DNA from: Siphonodentalium dalli
Taxonomy: Eukaryota > Mollusca > Scaphopoda > Gadilida > Siphonodentaliidae
Length of the DNA stretch: 64,000 bases
Direction of reading: 5' to 3'
NCBI GenBank assembly: GCA_032622095.1
Contig: CP136067.1
Coordinates: forward strand, 129,039,990-129,103,989
Position numbers and translations under genes: made by a program. The notes under the pieces are model-generated. The model did no database searches. It saw nothing but the letters and a program-made list of their open reading frames with translations, and was not told the origin of the DNA. Position 1 is the stretch's first letter. Each line of letters starts with the position of its first letter. Positions 1-10,497 of this stretch are shown here, in pieces.

Positions 1-370
1 GTGAGTACGACGCATCCAAAATGGCAGAGGGGAGTGCAAACACGCACAAACATAATATATGAGGAATTGACACAAAACATAGCATTTTGATTGTTACGAG
101 CATATGCTAGTTTATTTTTAAAACTAGTTGATATCTTATTTGTTAGGAAATACTCAGTTGTTTTCTATAACATTCTGACCGAAGTTGCCAGTCGGAGGTT
201 CGTGCAAAACACCAGTCCATACATCTTGGAGAATACTTCGACTGGCAACTGCATGGTCAAAATGTTAGAGCAAACAACTGTGAGTTTGGACAAAAATGAG
301 GTATCAGCTTGTTTGAAAAATAGTATAGCCTATGCTCGAAGCTGCCAAGATACTATGTAATATTATACAA
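1..370. other. Unassigned AT-rich DNA
   Basis: No recognised gene. An open frame of 89 codons at 91-360 (+) has no ATG at its start and no family resemblance that I can see, so it is not called as coding. Confidence 0.4.
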
Positions 371-569
371 TTATTGCATTCCTCCGAGGTTAACATAAGG
401 AATTATCAACCCTCGGAAGTTGATATTCACCAAGGCCGAATTCCTCCGAGGTTAACATAAGGAATTATCAACCCGAGGAAGTTGATATTCACCAAGGCCG
501 AAGGCCGCGGTGAATATCAACTTCCGAGGGTTGATAATTCCTTATGTTAACCAAGGAGGAATGCAATAA
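371..569. repeat. Foldback element with duplicated left arm
   Basis: The outer left arm (371-438) begins TTATTGCATTCCTCC, and its reverse complement closes the element at 503-569, where GGAGGAATGCAATAA ends it. Between them is a second direct copy of the left arm (441-500), so two tandem left arms face one right arm. The right arm pairs best with the outer left copy, with only a few mismatches near the tip and at the loop. Probably a MITE-like foldback sequence; no target-site duplication is clear. Confidence 0.8.
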
Positions 570-1135
570 CTGTTTTATTATATGACGGGCGATTATATCA
601 AATGCAAGGGAAATCTACTCAGATATGATAAATGATAAACACTTCTCTTTCATTTTAAACTTTTTTTCAACAAAATCATCGGTATATCATATGAAGACAA
701 ATCAGGCTACCTAGTTTCAAGATTCCCCATTCGTAATGTACGCAACGTCATTTGCTGTCACATTTAGCGCGTAGGGAAAACCCAGATCTATTTATAGTAA
801 GAGTCAGCGGAATGTTATATTAACCTGCTGAGCGTTATATTAACCTGTGGCGCTATAAAAGGTATAAAAGGAGCAGTGGACATTGGGAATTATTCATAAT
901 TAGGCATGGCAATTTACTATGGGATTTGGAGTAGAAAGTAATGGTCATATAATAAAGACTTTTATCACATGATTAGCACTATTATCCGATATAATATTCG
1001 AGCGTAATAGACACGTGTAATATCGTCGCGTGCAATGGCGTCACGCTGCTCTTTGGGACAATGTTCGCTGGATGCAGTTAATTGTTGTTCTTTTCGATAA
1101 AATTTTAGCGATTATATGATCATGTGATAAAAAAT
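570..1135. other. Non-coding stretch with tandem TATA motifs
   Basis: No supported gene. It contains a short direct repeat (TTATATTAACCTG, near 815 and 836) immediately before two TATAAAA motifs, listed separately. Confidence 0.4.
854..870 (+). promoter_or_regulatory. Twin TATA-box candidate
   Basis: Two consensus TATAAAAGG motifs lie 9 bp apart (854-862 and 863-870). This is a strong match to a metazoan core-promoter TATA box, and initiation would fall near 885-895. No downstream gene is recognised, so it may serve a transposon or simply be chance in AT-rich DNA. Confidence 0.3.
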
Positions 1136-1275
1136 ATCTCAAACTCGTTCTATTTTATACGTAATTTATCAACCTCGTCCACTAAATTCTATTTGAGCCT
1201 CGGTAAACCTCGGCTCAAATCGAATTTAGTGAACTCGGTTGATAAATTCCGTATAAATAGTAACTCGTTTGAGAT
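1136..1275. repeat. Foldback element, 140 bp
   Basis: ATCTCAAACTCGTT at 1136 is mirrored by AACTCGTTTGAGAT ending at 1275. The arms are about 65 bp and imperfect, and meet around GAGCCTCGGTAAACCTCGGCTC near 1194-1216. Non-coding and MITE-like. Confidence 0.8.
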
Positions 1276-1426
1276 CCTCTATATCATAGTTTATTTCTTT
1301 TTCTTCATTTTCTGGACGCGTTTGCGATCTCCTCGGTCACTTTTAATGCGTGGTACTCATAGACTCGACACCAATGATTCCCCATCGTGTGCTTTGATGT
1401 GAATTAATGCAGTTGTATCAGGGTTC

Positions 1427-1621
1427 TTAGTTTGTGTATGGCACTATTAATTCCATGTAACGTTTCGCAAGTTCGTATAGGACATCGTTAGAGTAGCACA
1501 GTTCGGGATGGGGGTCTAGACACATCTCTAACTGGGGATAATTCAAATCCACCCATGTACAATGGCTCCTCAATTGCTGGTAACCACAAAAGCACCACTC
1601 AATATTTTCTACATTCGACAT
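1427..1621 (-). CDS. Possible small ORF or exon, 64 aa, unrecognised
   Basis: This minus-strand frame begins with a true ATG in an A-rich context and has a balanced composition including three Cys, two Trp and several His residues (for example WCFCGYQQLRSHC near the N-terminus). It is free of low complexity, which is unusual in this window. I do not recognise a family, a signal peptide or a membrane segment. It lies just downstream of a poly-G/C tract at 1637-1651. It could equally be a chance frame or part of a transposon. Confidence 0.2.
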   Translation of the reverse strand: MSNVENIEWCFCGYQQLRSHCTWVDLNYPQLEMCLDPHPELCYSNDVLYELAKRYMELIVPYTN

Positions 1622-1636
1622 TTTTCCAACCGAGGA

Positions 1637-1651
1637 GGGGGGGGGGGGGGG
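1637..1651 (+). repeat. Poly-G tract (15 nt)
   Basis: Uninterrupted G run followed by TGGG. One of about nine G or C homopolymers in the window, some of which share flanking sequence. Confidence 0.95.
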
Positions 1652-1794
1652 TGGGTTCTAAACGCTAATCGAAAATAAGAATATTTAGAAGACCCTCTAG
1701 CTTTTCGACCCTGGTGCAATAACTTACACGATTATAACTTCATACCTGTACGGTTATTGGCATTTTCTTTTCCTTTTTTTTTCGACACAAAATC

Positions 1795-2127
1795 CAAGCC
1801 TGCAAATAGTGTGCCTGTCATTTGCAGAATGAGGTCGATAAAGGGTGAATTTAGTGATGCTATCCCTCTGGGGATCTCATTTATGTGTAGGCCTCATCTT
1901 CTGAGAAGTCACAAATTAACATTGTTTTAGTGACTTTTTCCCTGTATATCACCTAATTTTCAGAAGATAAATGCATAATCGATGTGACTAATGCATGGGT
2001 GAACAACACCAACTTCAACTTGGGGAAATCAATCTGATCCTAGGTCTCCCATAGCAGTTTAGTCGCCAAAATTCACCCTCTTGGAACCTCATTCTGCAAT
2101 TGACAGACACACTGTTTGCAGACTTGG
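1795..2127. mobile_element. Hairpin (MITE-like) family A, copy 1
   Basis: The left end (1795-1840) and the reverse complement of the right end (2085-2127) share about 43 bp, including CTGTCATTTGCAGAATGAGG with a few differences. The interior differs from the compact copies and holds extra sequence. Same family as 2225-2671, 7720-7868, 49030-49170 and 49262-49372. Confidence 0.8.
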
Positions 2128-2224
2128 TATGTTCCTGACATACATGTAGATACAACTATGCGAAATTATTCTACTTTTTGGCACAGGTACTTGACATTCA
2201 TTGTATATAGTCGAAGGCACTTAT

Positions 2225-2671
2225 CAAGTCTGCAAATAGCGTGTCTGTCATTTGCAGAATGAGGTCCACAGAGGGTGAATTTAGTGATGCTATCACAGAC
2301 AGCGGGCTAGCATCACCAAATTCACCATCTGGAGACCTCATTCTGCTTAAGCTTCATCTTCTGAAAAGTATCTATAGCCTCAAATTAACATTGTTTAGTT
2401 ACGTTTTCCATTCTGGGAAGTTTCAATATCCCCTAATTTGCAGAAGATAAAATGCATAATCGAGGTGCCCAACGGGCAATGGGTGATCACCACCAACTTC
2501 AACTGGGGAACTTCATTCTGATCCTAGATCTACCATAGCAGTTGATGGCCTAAGCAGAATGAGGCCCCCAGAGGGTGAATTTAGTGATGCTAGCCCGCTA
2601 TGCGGGATAGCGTCACTAAATTCACCCTCTGGGGACCTCATTCTGCAAATGACAGACACGCTATTTGCAGC
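2225..2671. mobile_element. Hairpin family A, composite copy 2
   Basis: The outer ends are inverted repeats (CTGCAAATAGCGTGTCTGTC at 2230; its complement ends at 2671). Inside are two complete hairpins, about 2254-2350 and 2550-2656, each with arms containing GGTGAATTTAGTGATGC and its complement. The structure looks like two family-A hairpins enclosed by one pair of outer ends, as if one inserted beside or into another. Confidence 0.8.
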
Positions 2672-3687
2672 CGAAGGTGCTGATGGTTATGTTACTCACG
2701 GTAGTTTCTTTCCACGCATCGCCATCTTGATTCAATTATCTGGAGAGAAATTCAGATAAACAAGCAAATTAGAGGATTGATTGTAAAACTCGCGAGGATG
2801 CATCAATTTGTTAAGGTGGCTGAGGCCAACAGGTGAAATAACTACTTCATGCAATAACAATAATCATTCTGATTTACCATCGACTGCAGATGTATAATGA
2901 TGTTAACCGTTTGAAACGGGCGCTCACATCAATAACATGGGGTCTACTCTATGACTAAAAGTACATATTGGGGATATATAACATATTTGACACGTTTATC
3001 TATATATGTATAAAATAGTAGGATCTGTATATCTGTTCGCGATTTTTTTCCCAGACCATGGACCGATTTCAACCAAATGTGGTGTGATGACTCGGAGTAC
3101 CCCGGCGGATGTTAGCAGAAGATTTTCCAAATTTGATTTAAAAATAAAAAATTGAATTCAAACAAAATGTTGTCAATTTGAGCAAGGAGTTCAATCTTGG
3201 GCTTTGGCGTTGGCCAGCGGTGAACCAACAAGACATGTATGTCTGCAACCGACGAATCAAACGCCGAGAACAGATGAGTTGCGGAATCTGACAAAGTAAT
3301 ACGGTACACCATATATAGTCGCGGGGCAGTATTTTGCTCCCCACTGTTTTCCAGAGTGACAGTTCCAACTTGGGAGGATGATGTCACGGTGTTTGTATGT
3401 CGGCTTTAGGTTTCGAATTAACCCTTTCTATACTAAATGGATTATCCGTTCAGTTATAAAATTATACAATAGAACGGTTTAATATTCACTTGGAGGTGTG
3501 TTCAGGTAACAAATGCAGACGACAGACAGAAAACAGATAACACAAGAGCAGAATGATTCATATTCTTTGGTGGGAAATGAACATTTCCTCAGGAAACTAC
3601 TCATCAATGAGTATTTATTATAGAAAATATTAACGGGGTTGGGAACTCGCAATTCAATAAACGCACAAGAGCACGATTGCTAAAATA
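2672..3687. other. Non-coding stretch, nothing recognised
   Basis: Short overlapping frames (minus strand 3112-3387) are not convincing. No repeat structure noticed apart from simple AT-rich sequence. Confidence 0.4.
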
Positions 3688-3957
3688 CGGACATACAGCG
3701 GACATACAGTGGACATACAGCGGACATACAGCGGACATACAGTGGAAATACAGCGGACATACAGCGGACATACAGCGGGCACACATACATACAGTGGACA
3801 TACAGTGGACATACAGTGGACATACAGCGGACATACAGCGGACATACAGCGGGCACACATACATACAGCGGACATACAGCGGACATACAGCGGACATACA
3901 GCGGACATACAGCGGGCACACATACATACAGTGGACATACAGTGGACATACAGTGGA
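3688..3957. repeat. 12-bp minisatellite with interspersed 24-bp pattern
   Basis: About 22 tandem copies of a 12-bp unit (GGACATACAGCG, with a GTGG variant). Three evenly spaced variant units read GGCACACATACATACAG. Because the period is a multiple of three and contains no stop codon, several frames on both strands stay open; those frames are artefacts of the repeat. Confidence 0.95.
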
Positions 3958-4098
3958 CGCAGAATTTTGCAGAGGAACTGAATTCGGTACAATCAGATGT
4001 ATCTATACATACGGACTGTCATACATTATATGAGCTATGATTGATTTGAAACTCATTTTGAAAACAAGTGGTCATACACAGAGTTGTGTAGTAGCGGC

Positions 4099-4190
4099 GT
4101 GTATTTTTGACATTGTTTGCGTATTTTTGACATTGTTTGGGTATTTTTGACATGTTTGTGTATTTTTGACACGATTTGTGTATTTTTTCA
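4099..4190. repeat. Short ~19-bp tandem repeat
   Basis: About five imperfect copies of a unit built on GTATTTTTGACATTGTTTG. Confidence 0.85.
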
Positions 4191-4372
4191 TGATTTGGTC
4201 CTTCAAGTCTCTCCGACATGAACACTGGGTTCGCGGGTGGGTACATTGCCGAAATTCCATAAAAGCATGCAGCCTCGAGCTGTATAGTGGTCGTTCTCGC
4301 TGTGGTTTATATCAATGTGTTATATCTCGGAGTCTTCAATATTATTTCCTGCGATATGGCAACTGACGTTTC

Positions 4373-4466
4373 TGACATGTATGTATCAACTCCTACCCGA
4401 ACCTGAGTTCACCGATAGCCTGACATGTATGTATCAACTCGTACCCGAACCTGAGTTCACCGATAG
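4373..4466. repeat. 48-bp tandem duplication
   Basis: TGACATGTATGTATCAACTC begins at 4373 and again at 4421. The two copies differ at one base (CCTACCC versus CGTACCC region), so the duplication is recent. Confidence 0.95.
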
Positions 4467-4594
4467 AAATATTTCTGCAGTCTCGTAAAAAACATTGACG
4501 AACAGTTGATGTTTTTCTCTGTTGATTTATATACATCTCTCATATTATCTTTGTGTCTTCGTTATTATTTTCTGCGGTGTGGCAAATTAATTCG

Positions 4595-5139
4595 CATGTT
4601 CCCCCGGGACATTATATTGCTTCACTCATAGAAATACCAAAGAGTGCCGCCCGTTATTGCAATCTCGACTGCGAGGTGGGAATACACAGGCTGGTATATG
4701 TATCTGCGTCCTGTAGCTGTAGCGAATTTGCAGACATACCCAAGTAATATGTGCATTTACCTATTACATTACGCCGATAGTTTCTCCATATCATTTTTTC
4801 TCTGTATATAGTGCTGGCTGCGACAAATTTCAGACCACGACTACTTGAAATATGCTGAAATAGTACCGGATGCACAACATGACTTGCACCATATTGACTG
4901 ATATGGTTGTGGTGTTCTCGAAACATTTCGAATCGAAAAGGTAATATGAGAAGAAAGGGGAACAATGATAAGAGATGGTTTCTGTCACAGTCACTCACTT
5001 GACAGTCGGGTCTTGCACCATCCAGAGAGATGAGCCCCGACCGACCTTTTATCAACCGCATGGCATTGCACCCTTTACAGTGTCTTCCGAACCCGTAGTA
5101 TAAGGCCAAATGACACTCTTCACTTGTGGAGGACAATAA

Positions 5140-5191
<52 letters not shown>

Positions 5192-5440
5192 CATTCTATT
5201 ACCGTCGCCCTCCACTTATAAAACTTAATAATATGTTCGTGCGTTGTCTGGCGACGGCATATTGCTACACTCATATTTTAACAATTACCTAAATGTATAC
5301 CATCCGTTATTACAATATCGACCGCGAAGTGGGACTACTCATGCTGGTAATCTGCGTCCTATAGCTTTAACGAATTTACAGACATACAAAAGCACAATGT
5401 ACCTATTGCATCATAATGGTAGTGCGGTTGTCCATTTTCT
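4595..5440. repeat. Diverged direct duplication (~660-bp spacing)
   Basis: 4595-4790 and 5255-5440 share a common order of motifs (cattatattgct/catattgctaca, ccgttattgcaatctcgac, gcgaggtgggaatac, ctgcgtcctgtagct, gaatttgcagacatac). The copies are clearly related but diverged. The long minus-strand frame here (4654-5274) runs through the TA microsatellite and is not taken as a gene. Confidence 0.6.
5142..5191. repeat. (TA)n microsatellite
   Basis: About 25 uninterrupted TA dinucleotides. Confidence 0.98.
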
Positions 5441-6174
5441 TCCCTGTAACAATCTCTATATCACAGCGCACCAGTCATACTTCATTTCTGAATCTGTCAT
5501 CGGTTGGGTTCTAGTCTGTGTTTTTTATATTTAGCGCAGGGTTTTCTAGCCAAAAAAGTCAAATTTCCTAAATTCTCACACTAAAAACTTAATGACAGAA
5601 TGGAGAATGCAGACATAAACATTATTGCAAGCACTTTGCCTTCCGAGATAAAATGTTCACAGTGTGCTTGGGTTTTGGGCTTAGACAAACATTCTTGAAC
5701 AGAAAAGGTCTTATGCATCAAACATACAAGACTAAAGTCTCGCAATGTGCGGGGTACGTTAGACAGTTCGCGTATATCACCGTATTGCGTGTATAAATAA
5801 ATCGGCAGCGTTTGGAACATAGATGTGATGTTGAAAATGAAATAAAATAGTTTGAAACGGTGCCATGCAATTGACCCACATGTCAATCTTGACATTTTCC
5901 AATTTCTCAAGAGGAATGATTGTTTGATGTTTTGTACAAAATCTCTCATCCATGGACACATATCATGAATTCATTATGCTCAGGTCTGCGGCGGACATTT
6001 TTGCATTGCTAATTCTCCGGGTGTGAATTTGGGGCTGACCTAAATAATTATGCCATGCTTGGGATTATTCTAGGAGGGATTTTTATACAATTGTTCAACA
6101 AAAAAAAACACTATGATAGCTGTCTGCTTAGGGTCTCCACGTTATAGTCCTATACACTTAATGATGTGTGTCGA
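5441..6174. other. Non-coding stretch
   Basis: No feature recognised. A 126-codon minus-strand frame (5581-5961) has no family resemblance and no coding signature that I can defend. Confidence 0.4.
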
Positions 6175-6327
6175 TTAACCCTTTACCCAACAAACCGGCC
6201 AAAAACGGCAATATAAAGCTGCAACAGCCTAAATTATCTTGGGTCTGTCTCAATAAAACCATACAAATATGGATATCATTGGAACCGGCTCATTGACCAC
6301 ATTGTGATGGTTACAGTTATGCACTGT

Positions 6328-6396
6328 GCCAATGCATTCTCTTATATATGCGAGTCGACCATAGGTCGCCTCGCATATATAAGAGAATGCATTGGC
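6328..6396. repeat. 69-bp palindrome P69, copy 1
   Basis: GCCAATGCATTCTCTTATA is mirrored exactly across a short centre (GACCATAGGTC), giving a stem of about 32 bp. The same palindrome recurs at 6477, 7473, 11993, 12099, 33601 and 33750. Confidence 0.95.
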
Positions 6397-6476
6397 CTAA
6401 AAAAATCTTTTTTTAACACTTTTTACCATTTTTTCTTACATTCTTTAACAATTTTATAATTTTTAATGTGTTAAGA

Positions 6477-6542
6477 CAATGCATTCTCTTATATATGCGA
6501 GGCGACCTATGGTCGACTCGCATATATAAGAGAATGCATTGG
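6477..6542. repeat. P69 palindrome, copy 2
   Basis: Same palindrome as 6328-6396 in opposite orientation (centre GACCTATGGTC), so the two also pair with each other across the AT-rich spacer. Confidence 0.95.
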
Positions 6543-6852
6543 CACAGGGCCGTTGTTGGGCAAAGGGTTAACCATGCGTACATGTTCTTGCCTGGCCCTG
6601 CCTGTCCTCTACCACATTCGACTACGCAAATAGCTAGTGCATGCTGACTGCTGAGTGTATCGATTGTGTAGATACTGCATATTCATTATGCAGATGACAG
6701 GGCAAATGTTTTCTATATTTAATTTGGTTGGGGGCACGAACACAATTTAGGGGGCACATGATTTCACAGACCCTAAAGATACGCCCCTGGCAGTGAATCC
6801 GAATCTGGTTTGATATTAGCAAATGGAGGTTAAGGTGATTCATTTATCTTAT

Positions 6853-6940
6853 ATCGGCAAGTCGGCCAGTTGGTTACGGAGGTGGTGTCGGTGATTTCTA
6901 TGTGGTATTAACCCTCTACTACTTTGCATGTAACGATGAT
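6853..6940. repeat. Diverged repeat, copy 1 of 2
   Basis: AAGTCGGCCAGTT, GGTGGTGTCGGTGATTTC and ACCCTCTACTACT occur in order and recur with changes at about 8127-8200. Family unknown. Confidence 0.6.
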
Positions 6941-7109
6941 ATACACTTAGCATGACACATGGTTAGTAAACTGCAACTGATGATGGTCATATGGACACAT
7001 TTTGGCATCTGTTCAACTCATTTGGAGTCAATTAAAACAAATTTTAAATTCTACCTTTGGTGTTAGATAAAATTGGTCTTTTTTTGGTGGTACTATTTTC
7101 AAAATTCCA

Positions 7110-7592
7110 TTAACCCTTTCAGTGCCAGGGGCCGATCTCATCGGCCCTAATTTACGGTCTGTAAAATCGGCCCTAAAAAATTAAAAAAACCCTTTTTTCT
7201 TCTTTTTTTAAAGATTTTTTTGGGTTGAAATTTGTTTGGTTATGCTTAAGCATGCTATAGCGAATTTAAAAACAAACTGGATAAAACCTTAGGGGCATGT
7301 TAAAACTCAAAACTATCACCAAGTATTCATAGTAATAATTTTGATGCGCATGAAAACTGTAAGATTCCCTGGCACTAAACCTACAAAATAAGTCTGTTAA
7401 AGAATATAAGAAAAATTTATTAAAATTGTAAAAAATTGTAAAAAATAATAACAAATGATGAAAAATTGTTAGGCCAATGCATTCTCTTATATATGCGAGG
7501 CGACCTATGGTCGACTCGCATATATAAGAGAATGCATTGGCACAGGGTATATGGGTTGATACAAAAATCGGACTTGGCACTGAAACCGCTCC
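7110..7592. mobile_element. piggyBac-like element, right end eroded
   Basis: The left end is TTAACCCTTTCAGTGCCAGG. The right end should mirror it but reads GGCACTGAAACCGCTCC, so the last ~7 bp and the TTAA are lost or mutated. One P69 palindrome (7473-7541) lies inside. The tips differ from the 6175 element, so this is another subfamily sharing the same interior palindrome. Confidence 0.7.
7473..7541. repeat. P69 palindrome, copy 3
   Basis: Apparently identical in sequence and orientation to the P69 copies at 6477 and 33750, flanked by AGGCC and ACAGGG as in those copies. Confidence 0.9.
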
Positions 7593-7719
7593 AGGATCCT
7601 GCTTCAATTTCAAATTTCTTGTCATGAGAACGAGGGGCAATTAAATAAATTGGGACCTCGGTCATTATTATATTTGGCATTCTCTTTAATATGTCCAGCA
7701 GACATTAACCACTTTCTCC

Positions 7720-7868
7720 AAGCCTTGAAATAGTGTGTCTGTCATTTGCAGAATGAGGTCCCCAGAGGGTGAATTTATTGATGCTACCCCGCATAGCGGG
7801 CTAGCATCACCAAATTCACCCTCTGGGGACATCATTCTGCAAATGACAGACACCCTATTTCAAGGCTT
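7720..7868. mobile_element. Hairpin family A, compact copy 3
   Basis: A nearly perfect inverted repeat of about 149 bp. AAGCCTTGAAATAGTGTGTC is mirrored at the right end; the arms include GAGGTCCCCAGAGGGTGAAT, and the loop lies near CCCCGCATAGCGGGC. This is the cleanest family-A copy in the window. Confidence 0.9.
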
Positions 7869-8751
7869 GACTTTCTCACGTCATCCCCGCATTTATGCAT
7901 ACCACCTTCCTTATGTTGGGAAAGTACATGACGGATAGGTTGTAAGCCATTATTTCTTTCACTATACCTAAGTTGACAAATGGAAAGGCTTTATAGTCCG
8001 CCATGCAGCCAGTCCTCCATTATGACTTGTTACTGTCATTCCAGAGGGCTTGGTGCGATTTTCGCCGACCCTGTCAGATTTGTCAGTTGGTCATGCAGAC
8101 ACCCATTTATATACCTAGACGTGTTACATGTAACAAGTCGGCCAGTTACTTATACGGGGTGGGGTCTGTGATTTCCTTGTGACCCTCTATTACTGATTCT
8201 GTCACCAATAAAAGTGACACCGTGATACGAACAGCCCTGGAGATAACGTTTCGGCATGCTTATATATACACAATATACCAACTCCCCACAAACCATCGAG
8301 GTGCAAAACTAAGACACCTCAGCTGGAAACATAAGGTCCCGTGTCTCACATATTTGGTTGGCAATACTCGGCAAGAAGCTGACACATTTACCAAGAACCA
8401 GGATTCGAACCGTATTCCCCCGAGCTAGCAGACTTATGACGGCTTAATGCGTATTGTATGTACGTCCCTCCACCGCGTGTGTTTATGACAAGGTTATTGA
8501 GTGACAGCATGTTGAGTTAAGCTGATAATTTTGAGACAAGATTACGCACCAACTTTACAAATTATAAATGTTCTATGGCTGGAAGATACTCGGCATGTGG
8601 TCCAACACGAACATCGGCATGTGTATAGTCGGCGCTGCCTGGATGGTAATCAATTATATATTTTTTTTTCATGTAGGTATGCGCTTCAAGACAAAACTAC
8701 AGACAATGTTTATTCTGAGAAAAAAGCAACTGATAGTCTGATATACAGGTC
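7869..8751. other. Non-coding stretch; diverged repeat at 8127-8200
   Basis: It contains the second copy of the diverged repeat seen at 6853-6940. A tRNA-like GGTTCGAATCC on the minus strand at about 8401-8411 lacks a foldable cloverleaf and is not called. Confidence 0.4.
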
Positions 8752-8968
8752 TACAGTAATGCCCAAAGTAATTGACCACTTAACCACAGCAGAATTATGG
8801 GTAATTTTTCAGGATTTAGTCGGAAATATGGCTTGTTGCCATTCATCGGAAAGCTCTCGGCGAGAGCTTTCCGATGAATGGCAACAAGCCATATTTCCGA
8901 CTAAATCCTGAAAAATTACCCATAATTCTGCTGTGGTTAAGTGGTCAATTACTTTGGGCATTACTGTA
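8752..8968. repeat. Perfect palindrome, 2 x 108 bp with 1-nt centre
   Basis: The arms 8752-8859 and 8861-8968 are exact reverse complements by eye, around a single G at 8860 (CTCTCG-G-CGAGAG). A partial copy of the right arm lies at 14568-14674. Non-coding: frames read through it are mirror artefacts. Confidence 0.97.
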
Positions 8969-9136
8969 TGTTTTGTACCGTATATTAGATGTAAGGTGTA
9001 GTATTGACGCTTTACGGAGTGCAGGTATCTCAGATTACATTTCGCAGGTTATTACACTACATGTAGTACTATACCTTCTCTTCAACAGTGGTTTTGATAC
9101 GATCCTTATTTTGTACTGTATTTTATACTTGGTCCA

Positions 9137-9165
9137 GGGGGGGGGGGGTCGGAAAAAAAATTCAG
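9137..9165 (+). repeat. Poly-G tract with TCGGAAAAAAAATT flank
   Basis: Twelve Gs preceded by GGTCCA and followed by TCGGAAAAAAAATTCA. The same arrangement occurs at 42318 and, inverted, at 44430-44461. Confidence 0.8.
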
Positions 9166-9169
9166 GCAC

Positions 9170-10497
9170 GTACAGTGCTTGGTCAGAACAAAAATCGAGT
9201 TAATTTGAACGTTCCCGCCCAGTCTACATGTGGTATAAAGACAATAAAATGACTTTTCCAGTTGAGTACAGTTCATCCAAAATGAATTCATGGACGTGAC
9301 ACAGAACACACATCATTATTACCTGCTACATTGTACCCAGAATATTCACATGAACATAACAGTAATATGGAATTATAGGTTGGAAAGTGTCAAGTCAAGG
9401 CACTGAGTTGTAAATGGACGTACAGAAAGATGATCAATTTGACTAGCATACAAGAGGGTGCTGTTGGAAATTAGAATATCCCCAATCGAGACCCCCTATG
9501 TTAATTTGCGTCCAGTAGCATCGAGTTTGAATATACGGGATGAGCTAGCAAAGAATGAAGTATAATATAATGACATAATACTTGTATCATGTGACAATAT
9601 ATGCATGTAGTTACAAAATATATTATCCAGAATACAATGGAATGAAACGATAATCGTTTGAGGGACGTTTAGTATAACTCTAGTGATGTTTCAGTCAAAA
9701 ATATAACAATTTCCTATTTACGGAAGATCTGAGGCATACATTATTTAAACCTAGACCCCCAGCTATGACCATAGTCATTAGAAAGAACGGATCGAGAGAT
9801 GAAGATAGGAATTAGAAAGATGCAAATATATTATCCTAAGACTATATACGAAACAATATCCTGAATCGGGTGAAAAAATCACATTAATTGATTTTATGGG
9901 TATACTTGAATGATATTGTTAATTATTTTGATCGATATTTATCGCAAATATAGTGATTATCCAGCCACAACATAAATATTTCTGAAGTGGAATTTTCTGA
10001 AGTGGACACCATCGTAAACCGTGACACTCAATCTAAGACAATTTAAGAACAATGGACAGAATAAATGAAAAGAATAAAAATATAATATACTATACTTACA
10101 TCTAATATCCTCTAATATAAGTCTAACTACGAAATAAATTATCCAGAATAAAAACTAATCTCTCATATACTGTCGGTGTATGTTCAATGGTTCATCTATA
10201 GTTCTACCCGAAGACTAACATAAACCACTTGTGTTGATTCTTCTACCTGGGCTCGCGGCAAATTGGTATCGAATGATATGAAACACGCCAAAAACTCGGC
10301 CTAGCGATGCATTGATGTTGTGCTAATTGATCATAGAAGTTTGTCTATGTACCAATATATGTTCGCTAGGTGAAACACTATATCACACCAGTAATGATGG
10401 AGGCACGTGGAAGCATCATGCGGGGAGTGCTGCCGTGAATATGAGCGGAATCACAGAGCAATTCATCAGAGAGCATCCTAGGCATGCGGCACATGTG
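9170..10497. other. AT-rich non-coding stretch
   Basis: Nothing recognised. A weak diverged repeat built on AAATATATTATCCAGAATA occurs near 9617 and 10125. Confidence 0.4.

Larger units (their letters stand above)
6175..6571. mobile_element. piggyBac-like non-autonomous element (TTAA-flanked MITE), 397 bp
   Basis: The ends read TTAACCCTTTACCCAACA and TTGTTGGGCAAAGGGTTAA, that is, inverted repeats starting CCCTTT just inside a TTAA on each side. TTAA target duplication and a CCC-initiated terminal repeat are the hallmark of piggyBac-family elements. It has no transposase. The interior carries two copies of a 69-bp palindrome (6328-6396 and 6477-6542) separated by an A/T-rich spacer. A reverse-oriented near-full copy lies at 33571-33970. 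Confidence 0.85.

Noticed and set aside
3415-3430. Another TTAACCCTTT piggyBac-like end (ATTAACCCTTTCTA)
   Set aside because: No mirrored partner end or internal P69 palindrome was found nearby, so it may be chance.
3604-4040. Overlapping frames of 74-118 codons on both strands (HTADIQ- and MSAVCPLY-like repeats)
   Set aside because: The 12-bp minisatellite has a period divisible by three and no stops, so several frames are open by construction.
4654-5274. 206-codon minus-strand frame, the longest in the window
   Set aside because: It runs through the (TA)n microsatellite (an IY repeat) and a diverged duplication, and no part resembles a known protein.
8380-8450. tRNA gene on the minus strand (GGTTCGAATCC)
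   Set aside because: The T-stem does not pair beyond two or three bases and no matching acceptor or A-box is found upstream.
8531-9203. Two long plus-strand frames across the 8752 palindrome
   Set aside because: Half of each is the mirror of the other strand; openness follows from the palindrome.
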